Shown: positions 8,213 through 16,590 of the stretch, in pieces
Layout: every line of letters begins with the position of its first letter
Numbering within the stretch: the first letter of the stretch is position 1
Notes under the pieces: generated by a model
Databases searched by the model: none
Seen by the model: the letters and a program-made list of their open reading frames with translations, nothing else
What the model was told of the DNA's origin: nothing
Assembly (NCBI RefSeq): GCF_900102885.1
Contig: NZ_FNGE01000008.1
Coordinates: forward strand, 1-64,000
Reading direction: 5' to 3'
Length of the DNA stretch: 64,000 bases
Source of the DNA: Paracoccus chinensis
Lineage (GTDB): Bacteria; Pseudomonadota; Alphaproteobacteria; Rhodobacterales; Rhodobacteraceae
Position numbers and translations under genes: made by a program

Positions 8213-8950
8213 GTGTTCATCAGCTTCGAGGGGATCGACGGGTCGGGCAAGTCCACCCAGGCGCGCCTGTTGGCCGAAAGCCTGCGGGCGGAAGGCCGTG
8301 AGGTCGTGCTGACGCGCGAACCGGGCGGCTCGCCGGGCGCGGAACAGATCCGCCGCCTTCTGGTCGAGGGCCGCGCCGATCGCTGGTCCCCGGAAACCGA
8401 GCTTCTGCTGTTCACCGCCGCGCGCCGCGACCACCTGGAACGCACGATCCGACCCGCTCTGGATCGCGGCGCCTGGGTCGTGACCGACCGCTTCGCGGAT
8501 TCGACCCGGGTGTATCAGGGCGTCGCCCGGGCCGAGCTGGCCGAGGCTGTCGAGGACCTGCACCGGCTGATGATCGGCACCGAGCCCGACCGGACCTTCG
8601 TCATCGACCTCGACCCGGCTCAGGCGCTGGCACGGGCGACCGGGCGCGCGTCCCCTGCCATTGGCGCCCCAACGACCTCGCACACCATTCCGCCGGAAAA
8701 CGGGAATGCTGCACAGAGCCACAGGGAAGCCGTCACCCCTGCCCAGAAAGATGGGCGGCGTGGCCCTTCGACTGGCACCGATAAGGACATTTCCGCCGAG
8801 GACCGCTTCGAAGCCATGGGTCTCGGCTTCCAGCAGCGCCTGCGCGACGGCTTCCGCGCCCTGGCCCTCGCCCACCTGGACCGCGTCCGGCTGATCGACG
8901 GCAGCGGCCCGGCCGAGGCCGTCGCCGCCCGCGTCAGGGCCGCACTTTGA
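8213..8950 (+). CDS. tmk: dTMP kinase with an in-frame insertion
   Basis: This 245-residue enzyme makes dTDP from dTMP. It has the P-loop FEGIDGSGKST, the DR[YF/H] motif as TDRFADST, and the thymidine-binding TREPGG. The normal LID segment, which should run directly from ...ALARATGR into AEDRFEAMG, is split by about 45-49 extra residues (bases about 8648-8790) rich in Pro, Thr, His and Gln. No similar insert is familiar from this family, yet the frame stays open and the flanking sequence is normal. It starts at GTG 8213 and ends overlapping holB by 3 bases. Activity with a bulky LID insert is uncertain. Confidence 0.93.
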   Translation: MFISFEGIDGSGKSTQARLLAESLRAEGREVVLTREPGGSPGAEQIRRLLVEGRADRWSPETELLLFTAARRDHLERTIRPALDRGAWVVTDRFADSTRVYQGVARAELAEAVEDLHRLMIGTEPDRTFVIDLDPAQALARATGRASPAIGAPTTSHTIPPENGNAAQSHREAVTPAQKDGRRGPSTGTDKDISAEDRFEAMGLGFQQRLRDGFRALALAHLDRVRLIDGSGPAEAVAARVRAAL

Positions 8951-10053
8951 GCGACGATCCCGAAAGCCCGATCGAATCCGACCGCGTTCCCGGCGCCCCG
9001 CATCCGCGCGAAACGCGTCGGCTGGTCGGGCAGGATGCCGCCGTGGCCGCCTTCACCCGGGCCGCCGCTGCGGGCCGCTTGCATCACGGCTGGCTCATCA
9101 CCGGCCCGCGGGGCACCGGCAAGGCGACGCTCGCCTGGGCCATCGCACGCTGGCTGCTGGCCGAGGCCAGCACCCCCGACCTGTCGGTCCCCGAGGATCA
9201 TCCGGTCGCCCGCCGCCTGCGCGCCCTGTCCGAGCCGCGCCTCCACCTGGTCCGCCGCTCCCTCGACGACAAGGGCCGCCTGCGGTCGGAGATCGTGGTC
9301 GAGGACATCCGCAAGCTGCTCTCCTTCTTCCACATGAGCGCGGCCGAAGGTGGGCGCCGTGTCGCCATCATTGACGCCGCCGACGACATGAACATCGCCG
9401 CGGCCAATGCCGTGCTGAAGATGCTGGAGGAGCCGCCCGAGGGCGCGGTCCTTCTGCTGGTCGCGCATCAGCCCGCCCGGCTGCTGCCGACGATCCGCTC
9501 GCGCTGCCGCGAACTGCGGCTGATGCCCTTGTCGCCCGAGGATATGGCCGCCGCCCTTGCCCCCTTGGACGTGCCGGGCGACCCGGCGCGGCTGGCGGCG
9601 CTGGCGGGCGGCTCGGTTGGCGAGGCGCTGCGGCTGGCGGGACAGGACGGGCTCGACCACTACGCCGATCTCGTCCGGCTGTTCGCCACCTTGCCCGCGA
9701 TGGACCGCCAGGCCGCTGCCGGTTTCGCGCAGGAGGCGGCAGGCCGTCCGGGCGCCGAGGGCGATCCCTTCGACCTGACCATGACGCTGCTCGACTGCTT
9801 CCTGTCGCGGGCCGCCCGCGCCGGGCTGATGGGGCCGCCCCTGCCCGAGGCCGCCGAGGGCGAAGGCGCGCTGCTGGCCCGCCTGTCGCCCGACGACCGT
9901 GCTGCGCGCCACTGGGCCGCGGCGCAGGCGGACCTGTCCGCGCGGGCCCGTGCGGGCCGGGCGGTCAACCTTGACCCTGCGGCGCTGGTGATGGATATGC
10001 TCCTGACCCTGGCGCATGGCCCCGGCGGGACCGACGCGGCGGGCCGAGGATGA
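8947..10053 (+). CDS. holB: DNA polymerase III delta-prime subunit
   Basis: This 368-residue clamp-loader subunit acts at the replication fork. It shows the AAA+ fold of delta-prime: ITGPRGTGKAT as modified P-loop, AAANAVLKMLEEPPEG as the core motif and IRSRCRELRLMPL as the SRC motif. The zinc-module cysteines found between strands in enterobacterial delta-prime are not seen. The start is TTG 8947, overlapping the tmk stop (TTGA), which implies translational coupling. The tmk-holB-tatD order is a conserved arrangement in many bacteria. Confidence 0.93.
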   Translation: MSDDPESPIESDRVPGAPHPRETRRLVGQDAAVAAFTRAAAAGRLHHGWLITGPRGTGKATLAWAIARWLLAEASTPDLSVPEDHPVARRLRALSEPRLHLVRRSLDDKGRLRSEIVVEDIRKLLSFFHMSAAEGGRRVAIIDAADDMNIAAANAVLKMLEEPPEGAVLLLVAHQPARLLPTIRSRCRELRLMPLSPEDMAAALAPLDVPGDPARLAALAGGSVGEALRLAGQDGLDHYADLVRLFATLPAMDRQAAAGFAQEAAGRPGAEGDPFDLTMTLLDCFLSRAARAGLMGPPLPEAAEGEGALLARLSPDDRAARHWAAAQADLSARARAGRAVNLDPAALVMDMLLTLAHGPGGTDAAGRG

Positions 10054-10054
10054 C

Positions 10055-10861
10055 ATGATGACCCAAGCCCCCGAGACCCCGCCACAGCTGGTGGACAGCC
10101 ACTGCCACCTGGACTTTCCCGACTTCGACGGCCAGCAGGCCGAGCTGGTCGCCCGCGCCCGGGCGGCGGGCGTGACCCGCATGGTCACGATCTGCACCCG
10201 GCTGCGGCTGGAGCCCCAGGTCCGCGCCATTGCCGACGCGCATGAGGGCGTCTTCTACGCCGCCGGAACCCACCCGATGCAGGCCGCCGAGGAGCCCTTG
10301 GCGACGGTCGAGGAACTGGTCGCCCTGTCCGCGCATCCGAAGTTCGTGGGCATCGGCGAGACGGGCCTCGACTATCACTACACCGCCGACAGTGCCGCCC
10401 TTCAGGCCGAAAGCCTTGCCATCCACATCGAGGCGGCGCGCCGCACCGGCCTGCCGCTGATCATCCATTCGCGCGATGCCGACGAGGACATGGCGGCGAT
10501 CCTGACGCGCGAACACGCGGCGGGGCCGTTTTCCTGCGTGATGCACTGCTACACCTCAGGGCTGCAGCTGGCGCGCACGGCGCTAGACCTCGGCTTCTAC
10601 CTCTCCATGTCGGGGATCGCCGCCTTCCCCCGATCGACCGAGATCCGCGAGATCTTCGCCGCAGCGCCGTGCGACCGGGTGCTTGTGGAAACCGACGCGC
10701 CCTTCCTCGCGCCCCCGCCCCATCGCGGCAAGCGCAACGAGCCCGCCTACGTCGCCCATACGGCAAAGGTCGGGGCCGAGCTTTACGGCAAGACCCTGGC
10801 CGAGTTCGCGGCGCTGACCAGCGCGAACTTCGACCGGCTGTTTCCGAAGGCCGCCGCATGA
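10055..10861 (+). CDS. tatD: TatD-family metal-dependent deoxyribonuclease/hydrolase
   Basis: This 268-residue TIM-barrel hydrolase has the two-metal signature: VDSHCHLDF (H-x-H), GIGETGLDYHY (bridging Glu), IHSRDADEDM, MHCYTSG and the final ETDAPFLAPPP (Asp). TatD/YcfH proteins act as 3'-5' exonucleases in DNA repair and have also been linked to D-amino-acid release; which applies here is not decidable. The start at 10055 or the adjacent ATG 10058 lies 1-4 bases after the holB stop. The end overlaps the next gene by 4 bases, so it is embedded in the tmk-holB operon. Confidence 0.93.
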   Translation: MMTQAPETPPQLVDSHCHLDFPDFDGQQAELVARARAAGVTRMVTICTRLRLEPQVRAIADAHEGVFYAAGTHPMQAAEEPLATVEELVALSAHPKFVGIGETGLDYHYTADSAALQAESLAIHIEAARRTGLPLIIHSRDADEDMAAILTREHAAGPFSCVMHCYTSGLQLARTALDLGFYLSMSGIAAFPRSTEIREIFAAAPCDRVLVETDAPFLAPPPHRGKRNEPAYVAHTAKVGAELYGKTLAEFAALTSANFDRLFPKAAA

Positions 10862-11658
10862 TGCGGGCCACGATCCTGGGTTGCGGGTCGTCGGGCGGCG
10901 TCCCGCGCCTTGGCGGCCACTGGGGCGAGTGCAACCCGGAAAACCCCAGGAACCGCCGCCGCCGCTGCTCGCTGCTGCTGGAACGGACGAGCGCGCAGGG
11001 CACGACGCGGGTGCTGATCGACACGGGGCCGGACCTCGTGCCGCAGCTGCTGGACGCGGGCGTGGGTCTGCTGGACGGGGTGGTCTGGACGCATCCGCAC
11101 GCCGATCACATCCATGGCCTCGACGACCTGCGCCAGATCGTCCACAACCGCCGATCGATCCTGCCGGGCTGGGCCGACCGGCCCACGGCGGCGGCGCTGC
11201 ACAAACGCTTCGGCTATGCCTTCGAGACGCCGGACGGCTCGCCCTATCCTCCGATCCTGGAACTGCACCTGATCGGCGGCCCCTTTACCGTCCCCGGCAA
11301 GGGCGGCCCGATCCACATGACTCCCTTCACGGTCGACCACGGCATCCCTGCCCTGGGCTTCCGCATCGCCGAGGAAGCGGATGGCCCTGCGATGGTCTAC
11401 CTGCCCGATGTGCTGGCGATCCCCGAGGACGCCTGGCCCGCGATCATGGAGCCCGAGATCTTCATCTGCGACGCGCTGCGACGCACACCCCATCCAAGCC
11501 ACGCGCACCTCGCGCTGGCGCTGGAATGGATCGAGCGTTCGCGCGCCCGGCGCGGCGTCCTGACCAACATGCACATCGACCTCGATTATGACGCCGTCAT
11601 GGCCGAGACGCCGGACCACGTCATCCCCGCTTATGACGGGATGACGATCGAGCTGTGA
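10858..11658 (+). CDS. Metallo-beta-lactamase-fold hydrolase (PhnP-like)
   Basis: This 266-residue protein belongs to the RNase Z/PhnP branch of the metallo-beta-lactamase superfamily. The N-terminus reads ATILGCGSSGGVPRLG, typical of that branch. The metal motif is THPHADHIHGLDDLR (H-x-H-x-D-H), followed by later ligands at TVDHGI, YLPDVL and NMHIDLDY. Related proteins cleave cyclic phosphodiesters; the true substrate here is unknown, and no phosphonate genes lie nearby. It overlaps tatD by 4 bases (ATGA) and the following transporter by 4 bases, so the whole run 7032-12599 may be one transcription unit. Confidence 0.9.
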   Translation: MMRATILGCGSSGGVPRLGGHWGECNPENPRNRRRRCSLLLERTSAQGTTRVLIDTGPDLVPQLLDAGVGLLDGVVWTHPHADHIHGLDDLRQIVHNRRSILPGWADRPTAAALHKRFGYAFETPDGSPYPPILELHLIGGPFTVPGKGGPIHMTPFTVDHGIPALGFRIAEEADGPAMVYLPDVLAIPEDAWPAIMEPEIFICDALRRTPHPSHAHLALALEWIERSRARRGVLTNMHIDLDYDAVMAETPDHVIPAYDGMTIEL

Positions 11659-12599
11659 GCGCCCTTTTCGACGTCATCCTGCCGGTCTTCCTCGTGATCG
11701 GCTTCGGCTATCTGGTGGCTTGGCGGGGATGGTTCGGCCCTGCCGCGGTGGACGGTCTGCAACGCTATGCCCAGAACTTCGCGGTGCCGGTGCTGCTGTT
11801 CAGTTCCATGGCGGCGCTGGATCTGTCGGCCGAGTTCGACCTTTGGCTGCTGTTGTCCTTCTACGCGGGGGCGCTGACCTCGTTCCTGGTCGGCTGGATC
11901 ATCGCGCGCCGGGTGATCGGCCGGACGCCCGAGGACGCCGTGGCCATCGGCTTCGCCTGCCTCTTCTCGAACTCGCTGCTGCTGGGCATCCCGATCATGG
12001 AGCGGGCCTATGGACCGCAGTCGCTCGCCGGCAATTTCACCATCATCGCGCTGCATTCGCCCCTGCTTTACACCTTGGGCCTCACGGTGATGGAGTTCAC
12101 GCGCGCCCATGGCACCGGCGTCTCGCCGGGTCGAGTGGCGCTGCGGGCGCTGAACGGGGTGCTGCGGACGCCGCTCGTGATCGGCATCCTCTGCGGGCTG
12201 GCGATGAACCTGCTGAAGACGGCCGGGCTGGTCATGCCGGAAGGCTTCTGGGCTGCGGTCGAGATGATCGCGCGCTCGGCCCTGCCGGCGGCGCTGTTCG
12301 GCTTGGGCGGCGTGCTGCTGCGCTATCGCCCGCAGGGAGATGCGGCGTCGATCGCGCTGATCTGCGGCTGCTCGCTGATCCTGCATCCCAGCCTGACCTG
12401 GGGGCTGGGGACGGCCTTCGGCCTGGATACGGGCGCTCTGCGCTCGGCGGTGGTGACGTCGGCGATGGCGCCGGGGGTGAACGCCTATCTCTTCGCCAAC
12501 CTCTACCAGTCGGCCATCCGCAGTGCGGCCTCGGCAGTGCTGATCGCGACGGCCCTGTCGATCCTGACGATCTGGGGCTGGCTGGCGATCCTGCCCTAG
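11655..12599 (+). CDS. AEC-family (auxin efflux carrier-like) transporter
   Basis: This 314-residue inner-membrane protein has about ten hydrophobic segments in two inverted repeats. A conserved FACLFSNSLLLGIPI region matches the N/S-rich crossing segment of AEC/Mem_trans permeases. Bacterial members move small organic acids such as malate or malonate; substrate unknown here. It starts at GTG 11655, overlapping the previous stop (GTGA). Its TAG stop (12597-12599) shares the tetranucleotide CTAG with the stop of the convergent hemerythrin gene, leaving no room for a terminator. Confidence 0.9.
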   Translation: MSALFDVILPVFLVIGFGYLVAWRGWFGPAAVDGLQRYAQNFAVPVLLFSSMAALDLSAEFDLWLLLSFYAGALTSFLVGWIIARRVIGRTPEDAVAIGFACLFSNSLLLGIPIMERAYGPQSLAGNFTIIALHSPLLYTLGLTVMEFTRAHGTGVSPGRVALRALNGVLRTPLVIGILCGLAMNLLKTAGLVMPEGFWAAVEMIARSALPAALFGLGGVLLRYRPQGDAASIALICGCSLILHPSLTWGLGTAFGLDTGALRSAVVTSAMAPGVNAYLFANLYQSAIRSAASAVLIATALSILTIWGWLAILP

Positions 12600-13153
12600 A
12601 CCTGCACCTCGTAATAACCCAAGGCCGGGCCGATCTCGGCTTCCTCATAGTGGAAATGCGAGCGCACGGCGCGGTCCAGCGCCGCGAAGCCCTGCGCGCA
12701 GGCCTCGAACCGCGCGGGCGCCGGGTCCAGCGCAAGCTCGTCCGCCGCCTGGGCCAGCACCTCGATCAGGTGCTCGAGACCACGATGCTCCTGACGCAGC
12801 CGGGCCAGGACGGCGTTCAGGCCCTCGTTCCCCTGCACCTCGAGCTGCGGATAAAGGTGGAAATCCTCGATCTGATGGTGCGTCGTGATCGCCTGGCAGG
12901 AGGCCCCGCAGGCCGTGCCGAACAGCCGCAGGTTCTGCGCCATCGGCATCCCGCGCACGGCGGGCGCAAGCTCGCCCGGCTGTCTCAACCCCGCGCGGAT
13001 GTCGCCCATCAGGGCGCCCACGGCGGACAGGTCGCGCAGGTACCAGCGGTGGATGGCCGCCAGTCCGCGCCCGTTCAGCTCCTGGAACGGCGACAGGGTG
13101 AAGGCGGGCGCCCGGGGGCGCGCTGCCTCGTCCTCGATCTCCTCGGGGGTCAT
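12596..13153 (-). CDS. Hemerythrin-domain protein
   Basis: This 185-residue cytoplasmic protein has a hemerythrin HHE four-helix bundle. Likely iron ligands are in ITTHHQIEDFHLYPQL (His, His, Glu, His), RQEHRGLEHLIEV and SHFHYEEAEIGP. Such domains bind a di-iron centre and sense or buffer oxygen, nitric oxide or iron. About 45 N-terminal residues precede the bundle. The ATG overlaps the stop of the upstream permease gene by 4 bases (ATGA), so it is translated as the last gene of the ABC importer operon. That is an unusual partner; no link between the two functions is known to me. Confidence 0.9.
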   Translation of the reverse strand: MTPEEIEDEAARPRAPAFTLSPFQELNGRGLAAIHRWYLRDLSAVGALMGDIRAGLRQPGELAPAVRGMPMAQNLRLFGTACGASCQAITTHHQIEDFHLYPQLEVQGNEGLNAVLARLRQEHRGLEHLIEVLAQAADELALDPAPARFEACAQGFAALDRAVRSHFHYEEAEIGPALGYYEVQV

Positions 13154-14121
13154 GCCGGGGTCAGGCCGCGCAGCCGTTCGCCCCGGCGACGCAGCAGTTC
13201 CACGGTGGCCAGCAGCGCGATCGAGAAGATCACCAGCAGCGTGGCGACGGCGAGGATGGCGGGGCTGATCTGCTCGCGGATGCCGTTCCACATCTGGCGC
13301 GGGATGGTCTGCTGATCGGGGCCTGCGATGAACAGGGCCGCCACCACCTCGTCGAAGGAGGTGACAAAGGCGAACAGCGCGCCCGAAATCACACCCGGCA
13401 GGATCAGCGGCATTGTGACCTTGAAGAAGGTCGTGCGCGGGTTCGCCCCCAGCGAGGCCGCCGCCCGGTTCAGCGACTGGTCGAAGCCGATCAGCGTCGC
13501 CGTCACCGTGATGATGACGAAGGGGATCCCCAGCGTCGCATGGGCCAGGATCACGCCCAGGTAGGTGTTCGCCAGGCAGCCCGAGTTCGACAGAACCGGC
13601 GCCAGCAGCCGTCCGAAGGTCGAGGTCGTGTCCACGCAGGCCGAGGAATAGAAGAAGAACATCCCCGTCGCCGTGATGATGATCGGCACGATCATGGGCG
13701 AGATCAGGATCGCCATGATGATCCGGCGGAACGGCATTTCCGGTCGTGACAGCCCCAGCGCCGCCAGCGTGCCCAGCACCGTCGCCAGGATCGTCGAGAA
13801 GATGCCGATGATGATCGAGTTCTTGGCCGCGCCGATCCAGCGCGCATTGTTCCAGGCATCCGCCCACCAGCTGCCGGTGCGGGGCGCGTCGGGGTTCGCC
13901 ATGCCGAAGGTCAGCAGCGTGTCGTACCAGCGCAGCGAATAGCCCTCGGGGTCGAAGGAGCGCATCTTCTCGGTAAAGGTGAAATAGGGCTCGGCGTTGA
14001 AGCTGAGCGGGATCACCACCACGATCGGCGCGATCAGGAAGAAGAAGATCGCCACGCAGATCGCGATATAGGCCCAGTGCCAGATCCGCTCCAGCGGCGA
14101 GGCGTAGGTCGGCAGCGCCAT
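13150..14121 (-). CDS. ABC transporter permease, PotC-like (polyamine/opine type)
   Basis: This 323-residue inner-membrane permease has six hydrophobic segments and the cytoplasmic EAA loop, seen as AAASLGANPRTTFFKVTMPL followed by ILPGV. A long periplasmic loop near residues 50-95 follows the first TM helix. The family (PotC of the spermidine/putrescine class) pairs with a PotB-like partner, here the gene just upstream with a 4-bp gap. Together with the ATPase and binding proteins upstream it forms one importer. It ends overlapping the hemerythrin start. The substrate cannot be named from sequence alone. Confidence 0.93.
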   Translation of the reverse strand: MALPTYASPLERIWHWAYIAICVAIFFFLIAPIVVVIPLSFNAEPYFTFTEKMRSFDPEGYSLRWYDTLLTFGMANPDAPRTGSWWADAWNNARWIGAAKNSIIIGIFSTILATVLGTLAALGLSRPEMPFRRIIMAILISPMIVPIIITATGMFFFYSSACVDTTSTFGRLLAPVLSNSGCLANTYLGVILAHATLGIPFVIITVTATLIGFDQSLNRAAASLGANPRTTFFKVTMPLILPGVISGALFAFVTSFDEVVAALFIAGPDQQTIPRQMWNGIREQISPAILAVATLLVIFSIALLATVELLRRRGERLRGLTPA

Positions 14122-14125
14122 TCGG

Positions 14126-15421
14126 TCACCCCAGCTTGAGATTGTCGATCCCGACCAGCCGGTCGTAGATCCAGTAAAGGACAAGGACGCTCGCCAGCAG
14201 GATCGCGGCCAGGGCGGCGGCCATGGACCAGTTCAGCGTCTCGGTCATGTGCATGGCGATCATGTTGGAAATCAGCTGCCCCGACGAGCCGCCGACCAGC
14301 GCCGGCGTGATGTAGTAACCGACCGCCAGGATGAAGACGAGCAGCGCCCCTGCCCCAAGCCCCGGCAGCGTCTGCGGGAAGTAGACGCGGCGGAAGGCGG
14401 TCCAGCTGGACGCGCCGAGGCTGCGGGCCGCGCGCACATAGCTGGGATTGATCGTCCGCATCACCGAATAAAGCGGCAGGATCATGAAGGGCAGCAGGAT
14501 ATGCGTCATGGCGATGATCGTGCCGACCTGGTTGTAGATCAGCTTCAGCCGCCCGTCCTGCCCGACCACGCCAAGCCAGACCAGGATGTCGTTCACCACC
14601 CCCTGCTGCTGCAACAGGACCATCCAGGCGGTCGTGCGCACCAGAAGCGAGGTCCAGAAGGGCAGCAGCACCAGGATCATCAGCAGGTTCGACTTGCGCA
14701 TCGGCAGGGTCGCCAGCAGATGCGCGATGGGGAAGCCCAGCAGGAAGGTCAGCCCGGTGATCACCAGCGACAGCCAGAAGGTGCGCTGGAACAGCATCAC
14801 ATAGACCTGCTGCCGCTCGGGCACCTGCACGATGCTGTTCTGGTCGTCCCGCGTGCGGTCCACGGCGGCCAGGTAGAAGTTCGCCGTGTAGGCGGTCGAG
14901 GCCGAACGCATCGCGCGCCACAGCGTCGGGTCACCCCAGTCCTCGTCGGCCTCGATCAGCGCCTCGCGGAAGGGCGGCTCGAACCCTGCGCGCGCCTTGC
15001 GGCCGGTCGAGGTGAACAGCGACCGCGTGCCCGGCACGTCATAGTTCATCCGGGTGCCAACGATGCCGATGGTGCGGATGTCGGCCGCGGTCTTCAGGTC
15101 TGCGGCCAGCGCGGCAAAGGCGGCCTCGTCCGGCTGGGTGCCGGACGGGTTCTCGGCGAACCAGGCCGAGATCTGCGGCATGTTGGCCGCGAAACCGTCG
15201 TTGTAGATCGAGCGGTGCAGCATCTGCCCGATCGGGATCACGAAGGTGACGACCACGAACAGCAGAAGCGGGGCCACCAGCAGGAAGGCCCGCCTGCGCG
15301 CCCGCGCCGAAGCGCGGGCCAGCGCGCGGGCAAGCGGCTGCCCGTCGGCGGTGGTCAGCCGCGGGCTCGCGCCGGAGGCTCCGGCAACCACGGCGGCATG
15401 GGGATCGAGAGCACTGGCCAT
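14126..15421 (-). CDS. ABC transporter permease, PotB-like, with large periplasmic insert
   Basis: This 431-residue permease is longer than a standard PotB (about 280). After the first TM helix near residue 50 (FLLVAPLLLFVVVTFVIPIG) there is a soluble insert of about 150 residues, presumed periplasmic, before the remaining helices from about residue 205. This layout is seen in the opine/mannopine-type branch of PotB-like permeases. The EAA loop reads AARSLGASSWTAFRRVYFPQ. A basic, Ala/Arg-rich cytoplasmic N-terminus precedes TM1. The gene sits 38 bp after binding protein 1 and 4 bp before its PotC-like partner. Confidence 0.93.
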   Translation of the reverse strand: MASALDPHAAVVAGASGASPRLTTADGQPLARALARASARARRRAFLLVAPLLLFVVVTFVIPIGQMLHRSIYNDGFAANMPQISAWFAENPSGTQPDEAAFAALAADLKTAADIRTIGIVGTRMNYDVPGTRSLFTSTGRKARAGFEPPFREALIEADEDWGDPTLWRAMRSASTAYTANFYLAAVDRTRDDQNSIVQVPERQQVYVMLFQRTFWLSLVITGLTFLLGFPIAHLLATLPMRKSNLLMILVLLPFWTSLLVRTTAWMVLLQQQGVVNDILVWLGVVGQDGRLKLIYNQVGTIIAMTHILLPFMILPLYSVMRTINPSYVRAARSLGASSWTAFRRVYFPQTLPGLGAGALLVFILAVGYYITPALVGGSSGQLISNMIAMHMTETLNWSMAAALAAILLASVLVLYWIYDRLVGIDNLKLG

Positions 15422-15459
15422 GTCGGTCCTTTGGTCGTTGCGGCCTTGGGGGCCGTCTG

Positions 15460-16536
15460 TCACTCGCCGCCCAGCCACGCGGTGAAGCGGGCGCGCAGCT
15501 CGGTCTCGTGGTCGGCCCAGAAGGCCGGGTCCACGAACAGGGCATTGGTCATGTTCCGGGCCGCGGTCGGCAGGTGCGGGCCCATCGGGGTCGTGCCGTC
15601 GCCCGCGAAATTGCCGACCATCTCCTGCGCCGAGCGGCGCGGAGGGCCATAGGGCAGGATCTCGGCGGCATCGGCCAGCACCTCGGGCGAGGTCGAGAAG
15701 GCGACGAAGTCCCGCGCCGCATCGTGGTTCGGCGCGCCCTTCGGGATCACCCAGCCCTCGACCTCCATCATCTGCGCGTCCCACAGGATCGCCAGCGGCA
15801 GACCGTCCACCTGAGCGGCCTTGAAGACGCGGCCGTTGTAGGCATGGGTCATCGCGACCTCGCCATCGGCCAGCAGCTGGATCGGCTGGGCACCGGCCTC
15901 CCACCAGACGATCTGTTCGCTGATGCTGTCGAGCTTCGCCAGTGCGCGTTCCACGCCCTCGGGTGTCGCGAGGACGTCATAGACCTGGTCCAGAGGCACG
16001 CCATCTCCGACCAGCGCCAGTTCCATCGTGAACTGGGGCGTGCGGCCGAGGCCGCGGCGGCCGGGGAAGCGTTCGAGATCGAAGAAATCTGCGGCCGAGG
16101 TCGGCGCCTGAGCCACCTTCTCGGTGTCATAGGCGATCACGGTCGAGTAGATGTCGGTCGCGACGAAGCAGTCGGTCAGCGTGTGCGGCAGGAAATCCTG
16201 CGCGACCGCCCCGCCTCCGGGCGGCGGCACGAGGCTTGCCGGGTCGATCGGCAGGGCATCGCCTTCCTCGCACAGGCGCATCCCCGCGCCCTGCCCGACG
16301 CTGGCCAGGTCGGCGGTGACGTTGCCCGCCTCGACCTGCGTCTTGACCATGCCCGCCGGGTCGTCCGTATCGACGAAGCGCACGGGAATCCCGGCCTGTT
16401 CCGAGAACGGCCGCGCCATCGCCTGCTCCTGCATGGCCGCGAAGTCCCCGCCCCATGACAGGATCGTCAGCGGGCCCTGCTGCGCAAGCGCAGGCGTGGC
16501 AAGCAGCGTGGTGGCAAGGGTCAGCGTTCTGCGCAT
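15460..16536 (-). CDS. ABC transporter periplasmic substrate-binding protein, copy 1
   Basis: This 358-residue family 1 (PotD/PotF-like) binding protein starts with a signal peptide ending ATPALAQQ. The first strand reads TILSWGGDFAAMQEQAMARP. Shared family hallmarks are VEAGNVTADLASV, IVWWEAGAQPIQLLADGEVA, VEGWVIPKGAPNHD and the C-terminal FTAWLGGE. It is the third and most divergent of three tandem paralogues, missing short pieces compared with the other two. It lies directly before the permease genes, so it may be the one ancestrally matched to them. Ligand unknown. Confidence 0.93.
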   Translation of the reverse strand: MRRTLTLATTLLATPALAQQGPLTILSWGGDFAAMQEQAMARPFSEQAGIPVRFVDTDDPAGMVKTQVEAGNVTADLASVGQGAGMRLCEEGDALPIDPASLVPPPGGGAVAQDFLPHTLTDCFVATDIYSTVIAYDTEKVAQAPTSAADFFDLERFPGRRGLGRTPQFTMELALVGDGVPLDQVYDVLATPEGVERALAKLDSISEQIVWWEAGAQPIQLLADGEVAMTHAYNGRVFKAAQVDGLPLAILWDAQMMEVEGWVIPKGAPNHDAARDFVAFSTSPEVLADAAEILPYGPPRRSAQEMVGNFAGDGTTPMGPHLPTAARNMTNALFVDPAFWADHETELRARFTAWLGGE

Positions 16537-16556
16537 CGGTCCATCGCATCGAGGTG

Positions 16557-16582
16557 GCCGGGGCGCGGTATGGCGCCCCGGC
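16557..16582 (-). promoter_or_regulatory. Intercistronic hairpin between binding-protein genes 2 and 1
   Basis: A perfect 10-bp stem (gccggggcgc / gcgccccggc) with a 6-base loop lies in the 54-bp gap. No T-run follows, so it is more likely an mRNA-stabilising or RNase-blocking structure than a terminator. Similar elements raise expression of the binding-protein segment over downstream permease segments in other ABC operons. Confidence 0.6.
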
Positions 16583-16590
16583 GCAAGGGG

